Source: Stramenopiles sp. TOSAG23-2
Taxonomy: Eukaryota; Sar
Direction of reading: 5' to 3'
Length of the DNA stretch: 13,410 nt
NCBI GenBank assembly: GCA_900128395.1
Contig: LT649803.1
Location: 1 to 13,410, forward strand
The translations under genes were made by a program, and so were the position numbers. This document shows positions 1 through 10,700 of this stretch, in pieces. Under the pieces are notes generated by a model. That model was not told the origin of the DNA. It searched no databases and was given only the letters and a program-made list of their open reading frames with translations. Numbering within the stretch: position 1 is the stretch's first letter; each line of letters opens with the position of its first letter.

Positions 1-66
1 GCTCGTAATAAGAGATAAAAATGTGTATTACTTCATTGTATGCTTGTGTTCATTTTTGTAATAATT

Positions 67-209
67 TATACATGTGATATGTAATATAAAATACGTACGA
101 AGTATATACTCAGATCCTATGGAGAAGGATTCAATTCTTTTTGATAATTAGAGCGTGTGTCTTTTTCAATTTTTTAAAATATTTATACTCGTAATATGTC
201 ACATGTATA
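67..209. repeat. Imperfect inverted repeat, 11-bp perfect core arms
   Basis: The arm TATACATGTGA at 67-77 is matched by its exact reverse complement TCACATGTATA at 199-209. Similarity continues imperfectly outward and inward to about 17 bp (ATGT/ATTA variants). The spacer is about 120 bp. In DNA this AT-rich such arms can arise by chance. It could be a remnant of a small mobile element or a 3'-end structure, but nothing else supports either. Confidence 0.35.
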
Positions 210-215
210 ATAATA

Positions 216-221
216 TTTATT
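216..221 (-). terminator. Possible poly(A) signal AATAAA for the DUF3237 gene
   Basis: TTTATT on the plus strand reads AATAAA on the minus strand, about 115 nt past the DUF3237 stop codon. The position is reasonable for a eukaryotic 3' UTR, but the motif is common in AT-rich DNA. Confidence 0.25.
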
Positions 222-335
222 AATTTCTTGAAAGATCATTATCATAATATTATTTTGATTTTTTTAAAACACCAATATACACAGCACACTTTCTTTTCTA
301 TATCTATATATCTCTCGTAGAGAAAAAATGTGTTT

Positions 336-800
336 TTACAATTTTGGTACTGGTTTTACAGCATATACATCATATCGAACACCATCACCTCCTTTACCAA
401 TTGCAACACATGGGGTATCGATAAGATAGATATATTTTTCAGCATTTGTTTCAAATCTTGGAAATGTAACAAGCATACCATTGGTATTTTTGCCAACAAA
501 TCCATCATACGTCACATAAATAAATTCATTATCTTCTGTCTTTAAAGTCAAACGTATATTCAATTTAGTACCATTTGGACCATTTATTAACCAATCGGCC
601 GCACCATGTTCCAATATTTTTGCGTTGATATTTGGCCCAATGCACTGACCACCTGTGACAGGCATCACTTGCCGTCCATATCCAGTTGTTTTATCACGTA
701 AATCTGCTGTTGATGCAGAAACATCTACACCAACTTTATGTTTTAAATTTAATTGAAATAAAAATTGTAAATTAGGCATATTATGTTGTGTCGATGTCAT
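336..800 (-). CDS. DUF3237 / UPF0311 family protein
   Basis: This 154-residue protein looks like a complete DUF3237 (UPF0311) member. Family hallmarks visible in order are an N-terminal strand LQFLFQLNL (11-19), a glycine/arginine turn TGYGRQVMPVTGG (39-51), GP after CIG (55-56), the GAADW block (66-70), a strand pair NIRLTLKTEDNEFIYVTYDG (about 80-100), PRFET (near 115) and a terminal VRYDVYAV strand. The family forms a small beta-barrel of unknown function, is commonest in bacteria and fungi, and has no catalytic residues I can name. There is no signal peptide or membrane segment, so it is probably cytosolic. Family members usually begin with MP followed by the first strand, so Met8 (777-779) may be the real start instead of Met1. 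In-frame TAG lies 15 nt upstream of Met1. It is transcribed divergently from the giant receptor gene. No intron is visible. Confidence 0.85.
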   Translation of the reverse strand: MTSTQHNMPNLQFLFQLNLKHKVGVDVSASTADLRDKTTGYGRQVMPVTGGQCIGPNINAKILEHGAADWLINGPNGTKLNIRLTLKTEDNEFIYVTYDGFVGKNTNGMLVTFPRFETNAEKYIYLIDTPCVAIGKGGDGVRYDVYAVKPVPKL

Positions 801-940
801 TGTTATTATTATTATCTAAATTCACGTTATTGCAATATATATATATATACATGGAATCACTACTGTCAGAGATAGACAACAATTGTAGAATAATAGTATT
901 TCTTTTCCATCCATTATACATCAGAAGAGCCTACAGTATG

Positions 941-972
941 ATATATATATTTATACTGTATATATATATATA
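941..972. repeat. AT dinucleotide microsatellite
   Basis: An AT run at 941-950 is followed, after a short interruption, by a second run at 959-972. A similar shorter run lies at 835-849. Confidence 0.8.
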
Positions 973-976
973 AGTA

Positions 977-1014
977 GGTAAAAATAGGAGGTAAAAAAGG
1001 TAAAGGGGGTAAAA
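977..1014 (+). repeat. Cluster of four GGTAAA motifs
   Basis: GGTAAA occurs at 977-982, 990-995, 999-1004 and about 1009-1014, all on the same strand. The spacing is roughly 13, 9 and 10 bp, close to one helical turn for the last three. It stands out because it is G-rich in an otherwise AT-only region. It could be a transcription-factor site cluster for either flanking gene, or a degenerate minisatellite. Confidence 0.4.
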
Positions 1015-1095
1015 AACTTATAAAAGTTTGTTCACCACACAGCTGTATACTTTGTTGATAGGCTCTTGATATACTTGAAGTTGGGAATTGGACAC

Positions 1096-1136
1096 AATAT
1101 AATATATAATATATAATATAATAATATAATATAAAT
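1096..1136. repeat. AATAT-type microsatellite
   Basis: An irregular run of AATAT/AATATAT units about 40 bp long, typical of slippage-prone intergenic DNA. Confidence 0.75.
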
Positions 1137-1387
1137 AGCACAGTAACAGGGAGAAATTATTATTACATGTTATTTATTACAGAGTTTCTTCCAGTTTCTT
1201 CCTCCTCTAGGCCATAGCTCATATTAATAATAATAATAGTAATAGCATTATAGATCTAATAATAACTAACTAATAATAAATATTACTATAGAATAAAAAT
1301 GTATAGACTTTAGTTTCTTTTTTGTTTTTTTTTGGAAGATGTATATACATAACCAAGAAAGTGTTGTGATATTATTGTCATTAGTAT

Positions 1388-1414
1388 TAGTATTATTATT
1401 ATTATTATCATCAT
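1388..1414. repeat. ATT trinucleotide repeat
   Basis: About six ATT units lead into ATC units just upstream of the receptor start. The same trinucleotide also occurs inside the coding sequence of the signal region. Confidence 0.75.
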
Positions 1415-1472
1415 CAATTTATTCTCTATAAATACACAAATCCGAATTTTGTGAAAAAAAGAAGAAAAAAAG

Positions 1473-1772
1473 ATGATGATTAAAAAAAAGAATAATATAA
1501 TACTAGTGAAAAGTATAAAAAATACATCATTATTCAAATATTTATTATTATTATTATTTATCGCAACTTTTTTTTCCAATTGTAATAATGTAATAAATTT
1601 GAATAATATGCATCTAATTATAAGTTTCAGTGCGATGATTGCATTTTCTAATTTGAACAATTATAAAATTGATGATTTTCGCTCATTTGGAAATAACAAA
1701 AACTTGTCACGTCGTTTAATTATTATTATTATTATAATCATTAGTAATATATTATTCAATAACGTTAATGGA
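1473..1772 (+). other. N-terminal secretion signal region with two hydrophobic cores
   Basis: Two hydrophobic cores precede the mature ectodomain. The first (residues 23-34) is a leucine run after a basic N-region (KKK, K13, K16, K22). The second (82-95) is an eight-isoleucine run after R80-R81, followed by NNVNG-QTT, a plausible signal-peptidase site after Gly100. Methionines at 1, 2, 46 and 55 are all possible starts. Met46 or Met55 would make the second core a conventional but long signal peptide, while Met1 would leave two cores in a row. An unrecognised short intron between the cores is also possible. Confidence 0.6.
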
Positions 1773-4700
1773 CAAACAACAAATTGGGATTGTAAGACAA
1801 GTAGTAATAGTAATCCAAATAGTGGAATTTATAGAAAGGATGAAAATTGTACTATATCCGGTAGTGACGGTCATGTTGTAGTAACGAATACGTTAGAAGT
1901 TATTGGAAGTAATGTAGATATGAATAATTTAATTACAATTACTGCTGCGACAAATCAACGTCATTTTTATTTAAATGATGCAAATGCTACATTAATATTA
2001 CGTTATTTAAAATTAGTTGGTGGGGAAATTAGTGGCAATAGCGGTCAGAATAGTTATGGTGGATCAATACTAATTTATACAAACGGAGGCCAAGCAAAGT
2101 TGTACTTTACAATTTTAGAAAACAATAAAGCTACGTCTGGGGGCGGAATATACGCACGCGGTGACCGTAATGGCGCTATTTACATATATAATAGCATCAT
2201 TAGGAACAACGAAGCAACTGTTGATAGAGGTGGTGGAATTCGGATGTATTATTCAAATTATCCTGGTGCTGGTATCATTGTAAATACAACATTTAGCCAT
2301 AATAAAGCTAAAAGTGGCGGTGCTATGGATATTTACGATAGTCGAATTATGTTGAAAGATTGTACGATATCAAACAACGAAGCTTCATACAAAGGCGGTG
2401 GTCTGTTTGTAGAATCGGCTGGAAACATTATATACTTTCAAGATGCTCTATCGGTTGACAATAATAATAGGGTGGCAGCAAGAATTTTTTGCAATTCAAA
2501 AGGGTTTAGATTGGCAACAATGGCTGATGCCGATGCGATCGATTACTCCAAATGCAAAGCAGGTATATGGGAGGATTATTTGGGATATCGTATGGTAGGA
2601 ACATTTACTGGTTGTGGTACAAACACTTGGAACAGCTGGAATGATTGGGATGATTATGGTGGAAAATCACCATATTGTTATATTGATTCTTTAGGAAGTT
2701 TGAATATTACAAGAACTGTTATTCGTAACAACAAAGTAACCACCAGTGATTTTATTGTGAATATGAATGGTGGTAGTGATGTATATTCATATAGTATGAA
2801 TGGTGGTGGTGGTGTATATTTAATGAATGCTGTAGAAATTACCATCCGCGAATCAATGTTTGCATTGAACAACGCATATAATGATCAAGGCGATGCACTT
2901 GTTGCTGGAATTGCAGAAGACGATGGTGGTAGAGATTATTCAAATCAAATACCATCAATAGCAATTGTAAATACATATGTTGACAGTCTACGCAATAGCA
3001 TTATGTTTTATTCGTTCTCGATCAAATATTATGTAGTGCGTATTTATGCCCATAGCGGCACGGATGGTTTTCTTAATTTGATGGAGGTCGAAGTCTCAGA
3101 TACATCAGGAAACGACCTTATACTTTCTGAAGGTAAATTAGGTGAAATGTATAGTAATGCTTATGCATCTTATTGCAACGATGGTGCAACAACCTCTGGG
3201 TCGAATTGCCATTCTACTGCAACTGCTGGTAAAAATTACGTTTCATTTGTGTTTTATACTGCTAAAACAAGTGTGAAAGTTACATATCATAATCGATGTG
3301 ATGGGCAGGACCATCGGATTGCAAATGGAAAAATTGTTATTTACGAAGCAAATCACCCAGATCAAAAAGTTGAACAGTTTAATATAGCCAATCCTGGTGC
3401 ATGCAATAGTAAATCATATACGATGGTATTACCATCACGTACTACATTAGGTGTAAACTGGAATACATGTTCTTCGTCACCAGCGCTTTGTTCAGAACCA
3501 CCATTTACAGGTGTATGTGAAAATAATGTAGCACAACAACCAGTTTTTAGATGTGAGGCAGGATGGGAACGTAGCGATTCAGGCAAATGCTATAAATATG
3601 ATGCCGTGGAACGGTCATGGGAAGATGCAAAGACATATTGCAATGGAATCGGAGGTATTTTAGCATCAATTCATTCAGCGGAAGAAAATGATTTTATAAC
3701 GCAGATGTTGGAGCAACAATCTATATCTGGTACATATATGAGTGTTTGGCTTGGTATGAATTCAGCAACGCATAACGAATGGTTAGATGGAACAGAATTT
3801 GATTACATTAATTGGCATGAGGGAGAACCGAGTGGCGATGGTTCATGTACAATGATTTGGATTGCAGCGGATCCATCTAGTGTAGATTACCATGGTGAGT
3901 GGAATGATGCAGGTGGTAATCATGTCTTTCCATCATTATGCATGAACGATGCAACAGCAGTTTCATCAGGAGTTACTTGCAGTGCATCGTGTCCATCGAA
4001 TCACTATTATTATCCAAGTGGAATTCATGCAGGATGCTCATCCGCAATGTTGGAATGGGATTGTATCTCTGCAAGAAATAAAGGAACATATCGACGAAGT
4101 AGTGATTGTACTATATCTGGTAGCAACTATGTTCCTGTCTCTGGTACATTAGAAATTATTGGTGCCAACACCGATATGAGTAATTTAATAACAATTACTG
4201 CAGCAACAAATCAACGTCATTTTTATGTAAATGGTAAAAATGATAAATTAATATTACGTTACTTGAAATTGATCGGCGGTGATGTTAGCCGCCATTCTAG
4301 TGCAGCAAGTAATCTTAGTGGAGGTGCAATATTATTTGTAAATGGTGGAGTTGGAATGTTGTTTAGTGTACACATACATGATAATTCTGCTGCACAAGGT
4401 GGAGCAATAGCTGTTGAAAATAATAGCACTTTGAACATTATTGATTCCAATATACGAAATAACCATGCTATTGATGGTGGTGCATTTTGGATAACTGCTT
4501 CTTCAACTTTATATGTTAATGACACTATAGTTGAATTAAATTCAGGAATTAATTTCGGTGGAAGCATAAGTTGTATGGACAGCATGTGTTTTTTAAATAG
4601 TTCAACTATACAAAAAAACAATATAGCCCATGAAAGATATAAAGATGAAACTTTAAAATATAATGAATCGTTGACGTTGACGTCACCATTATTGCAATAT

Positions 4701-7700
4701 GGATATTTGAATCCAACCGGAATTGTTGGGAATACGTTTAATGAATATTCTGTTTCGATGTGGGTGAAAGTAGATGCGTTTTCATCTGATTGTAATGCAA
4801 TATTTTCACTAGCATCGGATATAAATGAGAATAATTTACTGATGCTAATAAGACCAAATGGTAAGCTAGAAATTATTATTGCTGGGCCAGGGATACAATC
4901 TTCATCACCAACGTTTTCAGATAATGGCTGGCATCATGTTTGTGCCTCTTACAAAAAAAACAGTGCTAACACATTTGCTGCCATTGATGGGATAATCGAA
5001 ATAACTATGTCTGCATCCAGTGATATTAGTAATAGTCCATCCACTTCGAAAATCATTCTTGGCGAAGAGCAAGATATTGTTGGCGGTAATTTCGATAGTA
5101 CCCAATCACACATTGGTCGAATTAGTGATGTAACAATATACAATCGGAAACTATCATTAAGTGAATGCCAACAAGCAAAAGATGCTAAATATTTATCCGA
5201 ATTTCCATCAAATCCGTTGTATACATGGAATAACTTTAAAACTATAGGTTTAGAAATGCCAGCTATATTCCCGTCACAAGAACTGAAAAAAGATAGTAGT
5301 GATGCAACAACGCATTATGGATATTTAAGTCCTACTGGAATCCGCGGGGATACATTTAGCGAGTATGCTGTTTCTATGTGGGTCAAAATTGATTCGTATT
5401 CATCTGAGATTAATACTATTTTCTCCTTAGCCTCGTCAATTAGTACCAACAACTTTTTACTAACGATAAACAATGAGGGAAAGATTAAAATAGATTTATC
5501 GTCTACACAAGCACGATCTACGTTTGCAACATTTACAGATAACATAGCTCATAGTAGTAGAAGATGGCATCATGTCTGTGCTTCCTATAAAAAATACGAC
5601 CCATATTCATTTGTTGCTGTGGATGGAATACTTGAAATAACATTTTCAGCATCACTTGATATTAGTAATGTGCCAAAAACGTCAATAATAATTCTCGGTG
5701 AAGAGCAAGATAGTCTCGGGGGTAGTTTTAGTAGTGCACAATCCCATATTGGCCGAACCTCTGATGTTACAATATACAATAGAAAATTATCATTAAATGA
5801 ATGCCAACAGGCAAAAGATGCTCGATATATGTCAGAATTTCCAATGAATCCTTTGTATACATGGAATGAGTTTTATACTACAAGGAATGGAATGTTGCGT
5901 GATTCATCAAGATGGGATACGGAAGCAAAAGCAGGTGGAAACGGTATATTTGTGCATGGAGGTAGTGTCAACTTGCATTCCACACTCATATTAGATAATT
6001 ATAACAATATTGGTCATGGAGGTGGGATATCTATTAATTATGCCACTGCAAACATATCCAATTGCACCATTAATTATAATCAAGCAGTACAAGGTGGTGG
6101 TATATATGCATACGAAAGTTCTTTGCTAGTAAGCAATAGTGAAATATCAAATAATAATGCTAGTATTGATAATGAATGGTACCTTTTACCACCAAAGGTA
6201 TCAGGTACAAAATCAGTATATTCATCAACAACATCATCCAACACATGCGTAGAAGCAACAATAGATGCATGTGAATCCGCTGTTGCGTTATTATTAGCCG
6301 AGGCCTATCCCAAGAATGCAAATTATGAAGGCAATAATATACGCAATATGCAAGTGGGATCAGGAGGAACTTGTAATGATAATTCATGGGGGAACGTGCC
6401 ATTAGGATGCTCTGCTCAAATGAGTTGGACAGCACATTTTAAGACCGGAGGTGTAAATTGTGGTCATGAAATGTATCAAGTAGTTTGTCGAGAGGCGGAA
6501 CAACGTGGTGGTGGCATTTCGTTACTATTCAGTGAGGCAGCATTGGAAACCTTGGTAATTTCAAATAATCAAGCTAGAAATCAAGGTGGTGGAGTGTTTG
6601 TAAATTCGCCAGGACAAATTAAATATTTTTTAGAAGCACTTGCGGTAAATAATAATAATAGGGAAGCAGCAAGAAACTTTTGTGTTTCAAAAGGATATAG
6701 ATTAGCCACCAAAGCTGATGCTGATGCAATAAATTACTTTGAATGCCAGGCTGGTATATGGGAAGATTATCTTGGGTGGCGTATGGTTGGGGTTGTTAGT
6801 GGTTGCGGCTCAGATGGTTGGAATGGTTGGAATAGTGAATTTAACAACTATGGCGGAAGGTCTCCATATTGTTACGTTGCCCCATCTTCTATTAGCATTA
6901 CCAACACTGTTGTACGAAACAATAAAATACAAAGTAGCTCAAATGCTGGTATAAATGGTGGCGGTGGCTTGTATTTGCAAGACAGCCAGAAAATTGATAT
7001 ACGTGAATCATCGTTCATATCAAACATTGCTAATAATAATCGTGGTGACGAAATTTGTATACTTACAACAGAAGCACATATGGCGATGAGTGAAAAAAAA
7101 GCTATTGTAAATACGCATTTTAACAATCCAACTAGTAGCAATACTTTTGATTCATTGTTGGAGAAACAATACGTCGTCCGTGTATATGCTGCTGCCAATC
7201 TGGCTTTGAATTTGGAGGAGGTTGAAGTTTTAGACAATAGAGGACATCGGATAAAACTGACTGATGGAACGTTGGGAGAACAATATAATAGTCACGTAGC
7301 CGCATACTGTAATGATGGTATTATTGACGCTTCAGATTCTACTTCCAATGATCCTATGCATTGGAATTTTTGTCACTCTGATACCACGGAAGGTAAAAAT
7401 TATGTTTCATTTGCATTCATCACATCTGCAAACGAAGTTCAGGTAAAATATTACAATCGATGCGATTGTTGCAATGATAGAATTGCAAATGGCAAAATTG
7501 TTATTTACGATGCAAATAACGAAGATAATAAGGTAGAACAGCTTAATATAGTTAATCCTGGTTTATGCAAAAGTCAATCGTATACACTCACGTTGCCAGG
7601 AAAAGCAATATCAAGTGTAAAATCATGTTCATCGGAAGTTTGTACACAATCGCCTTTTACTGGTACATGCACGGCAGTAAACAATATTGATGAAGATTCA

Positions 7701-10700
7701 ATGGAAAATGGATTTTGTGTAACAGAAGATGGAGGAGATCAAAATGCAGGAGTAATTAAATTAAACTCATTAGATATTAATACAGCAGACCGACGTAAAA
7801 ATTGTTTATATTTATGCAAAGCTACATCAGGTTACACTGGTTGTGAAGGTATTTGGAATGAAGCCAATCGTGGCTGTTATGTTCACACTGATGCTGTTTC
7901 CCATGGAAATAATGCTGCTAACCACGTTTGTTGGATAAGAAAACATTCAAATGTAATAAATCATAATATGGATTTAGGTGTAATATGTAACTACATGACA
8001 TGCCCTGCAAATACGTACCGCAAACAAGTGACTGCATCATCATTACCACCTGCAAGTGATGCAATATGCCAATCCTGCCCAAATGGAAAATATACCCGTA
8101 CACGTAATGGAATAGAACCAATAGAATTTAGAGACCAAATAATCGATTGTATTGCACCACCAAAAATATTATCCATGTCTCCAAATATGTCTTCCATTTC
8201 TGGTGATGTTATCACCACTATTATAGGGGAAAATTTTGGCATCGATAACAATTCACACATCGTATTTTCGGTTATAAATCCAAATACCAATGAAGAGTTT
8301 ACATGGAAAGATATTGTTTATATTTCTTCTAGCCAAATACAGGTAACTTCTATCTTTGGAAATGGTCAAAACTTATTGGTTCGTATGAGTGTTGATGGTA
8401 TTAGTTCCATTTTATTAAATACGGCTGATCAATTTAAATTTAGTTACTTGGATCCAAAAATAGTTTCGTTCGTCTCTCCCCCTTTTCAAGGTGGAACGTT
8501 ACAAATTATAGGCGAATCATTTGCAAAACAAGCGGAAAGTAAAACAGAAGTAGCAATTGTAGATAACAATTGTGAAGTTCCATGTACAGATATGCGAGCA
8601 ATATCAGGAACAGTAATACATTGTCAATATGTTGGATTTGGGCAACCTAATACTTGTACAAACAAAAGTATAGTCGTTCGAACGAATTTTGGGAATAGCA
8701 TTCGAGAATCCAATCGTGTTGAATTGTGTTATGATGTTGATCGTGGCGAGCTGGAAAATGTCCCAGAGTTAGACCAAACGGTTGTGGAAACAGATGGATT
8801 TGTACGATATGGAATATCATTATCCGATGCTGTTGTCCCAAACCAAAACGTCCAAGTACGAATACGTAGTGTTTCATATGATGCACTTATGAATAAAATA
8901 GATGAGAAAAATGGATACAGGTGCATTCCTTCCCCCAAGTTAATTACAATTAATAATTTAAATCACAATGAAACTCACACAATTACAATAAATACAGAAG
9001 ATAATAAAGTAGATGAAGGGACATTAGAAACAATTGCATATAAATGCGAAATTGTACATAGTATAGAGTCATTGGATAAGCAATATAATCAATCTGCTGA
9101 TAAAGTATTACGTATCAATATATTAAATGACGATCGCGCTGATTTTAAATTACAACTTCAAGATGAAAATAATCCTGCAACGTTTGATGAAGAAAAAGTA
9201 AAAACTGTTGGACCAATGTGCATGGTGGAAGCATCGAATCTCACATATGGTATCACATTAAGTACACGGCCAACAAAACAAGTAGCGATATATCATCAAT
9301 TACAATATAAATATATTGATTCACCATTACAATTTGAATTTACTCCCACACTTCCAATCGTATTTCAACCATATGAATGGAATAGTACAAAATCATTTAC
9401 AATATCTGTGAAACACGATGTAGTAGATAATCACCAAGACATAGATGCTATTGTTGTTAGGCATTGGGTAGTAACAGAAGATCCAGTCTTTCAAACCAAT
9501 GCATTAAATGCAAGTGCTAAATTTCGTATAACAGATGATGATACTGCTGGCATTCAATTAGCACCAGATTCAGTATCAATTGTAGTAAATGGTGGCGTGA
9601 CACGAATTATTACAATAATGCCGTTATTGTCAAAACCGATGGATTCAGTCACATTGAAGATAATTAATGTAGATAATATTGAAAGTGTAAGTGTTGTTCC
9701 AGATTCCGTCGTTGTAACACCAGAACAATATCAACAAGAAACGAAATTCACCATGAAAATATTAGATGATATTACAAAAGATATAGCATTTCAAATGCGT
9801 GTTGAGCCAACAAGTTTAGATTATAAATATAATGGTGCTAGTAGTAGCAAATTAATAAGTGTATTAATACCACCAGACCCATTGCTACCACCTGTAGCAC
9901 CAAAAAATGTTATTATTAAACGCATTAATACGTCGTATATGAGGGTATCTTGGGATCAAGTTGTTGATAATTTTGCTGATACTGAAGGAAGTTCTTACGA
10001 TTTAGTATATAATATGAAATATGGTGTTACAAAACCATTGGATAATTCTACTGGTACGTTTTATCGTGTTGTCAATTCCATTAATGCAACTACATATGAT
10101 TGCATCTTACGAACACCATTGTATAAAAAACCATTGTATAAAAAAGTCATGTATGTTATGGTACAAGCAAAACGTGTGAAACAAAATGCATTAAATGAAG
10201 CTCCAACGTATAGTGATTGGTCGATTATTACACCTGATTGGAAAATTGCATCTGAATGTGTTTTCGATGCTGAATATTTAAATACAACATGTGATTATCC
10301 ATTAGGACAAAATGGTGATTCATGTGAACCATGGGCTTGTAAAGTTTGCCCAGAAGGTGCATCTTGTAAAGGTCAAAGAAATTGGAAAGATGTAAAAGCA
10401 AAATTTGGATATTGGCGCCATGAAGCAGATATGGCAAAACGTAGCGAGTTTACAAAATGTTTATTTCCACCTGCATGCCAAGGAGATTCCAATGTGATGT
10501 TTAAAGACCAATTTGCAAATTCAACAGGATTTGATCCAGCAAGCATTGATAGACCAGAAGGTTGTGCGTATGATATAGGATATTCCATTAAATGTTTAGG
10601 TGATGGCGCACCACGTTGTCGGTTATGTTCAACATGTGCGATTGGGTACAAACGTAAGATTCAAGATGGTATGGCTCGATGTAGTAAATGCCCTGTAAAA

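Larger units (their letters stand above)
1..335. other. AT-rich left flank, no gene seen
   Basis: This stretch holds no open frame of coding character and no tRNA- or rRNA-like segment. It lies downstream of the minus-strand DUF3237 gene, so part of it is probably that gene's 3' UTR. A short possible hairpin (ATCCT at 114-118 with AGGAT at 126-130) and a longer-range inverted repeat are the only structures I see. Confidence 0.6.
801..1472. promoter_or_regulatory. Divergent intergenic / promoter region
   Basis: These 672 bp separate two divergently transcribed starts, so they should hold both promoters and both 5' UTRs. The content is low-complexity: AT tracts at 835-849 and 941-972, an AATAT-type tract at 1096-1136, ATT repeats at 1388-1414 and T-tracts near 1316-1332. 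TATA-like strings are too many for any to be singled out. A short inverted pair (AAGAGCCTA at 925-933, TAGGCTCTT at 1059-1067) brackets the GGTAAA cluster. An A-rich leader (1454-1472) precedes the receptor ATG. A 5' UTR intron cannot be excluded. Confidence 0.5.
2043..7110 (+). other. Interrupted right-handed beta-helix with Pmp-like GGG/GGA and NNxA repeats
   Basis: Short turns such as NNKATSGGGIY, HNKAKSGGAM and NNEASYKGGGLF recur. This is the pattern of chlamydial polymorphic membrane protein repeats (GGAI and FxxN) and of parallel beta-helices in general. Segments lie at about residues 191-321, 407-470, 945-1056, 1485-1569, 1681-1714 and 1803-1850. Between them sit the lectin-type domains, which look like insertions into one helix or caps between several helices. 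Extracellular location is inferred from the signal region, cysteines and many N-x-S/T sequons. Confidence 0.8.

Noticed and set aside
114-130. Hairpin ATCCT/AGGAT as a 3'-end signal
   Set aside because: A five-base stem with a seven-base loop is expected often by chance, and eukaryotic mRNA 3' ends do not usually need it.
1310-1660. 116-codon minus-strand open frame over the receptor start
   Set aside because: It consists of Ile/Leu/Asn/Lys low-complexity from ATT and T tracts and overlaps the well-supported plus-strand gene.
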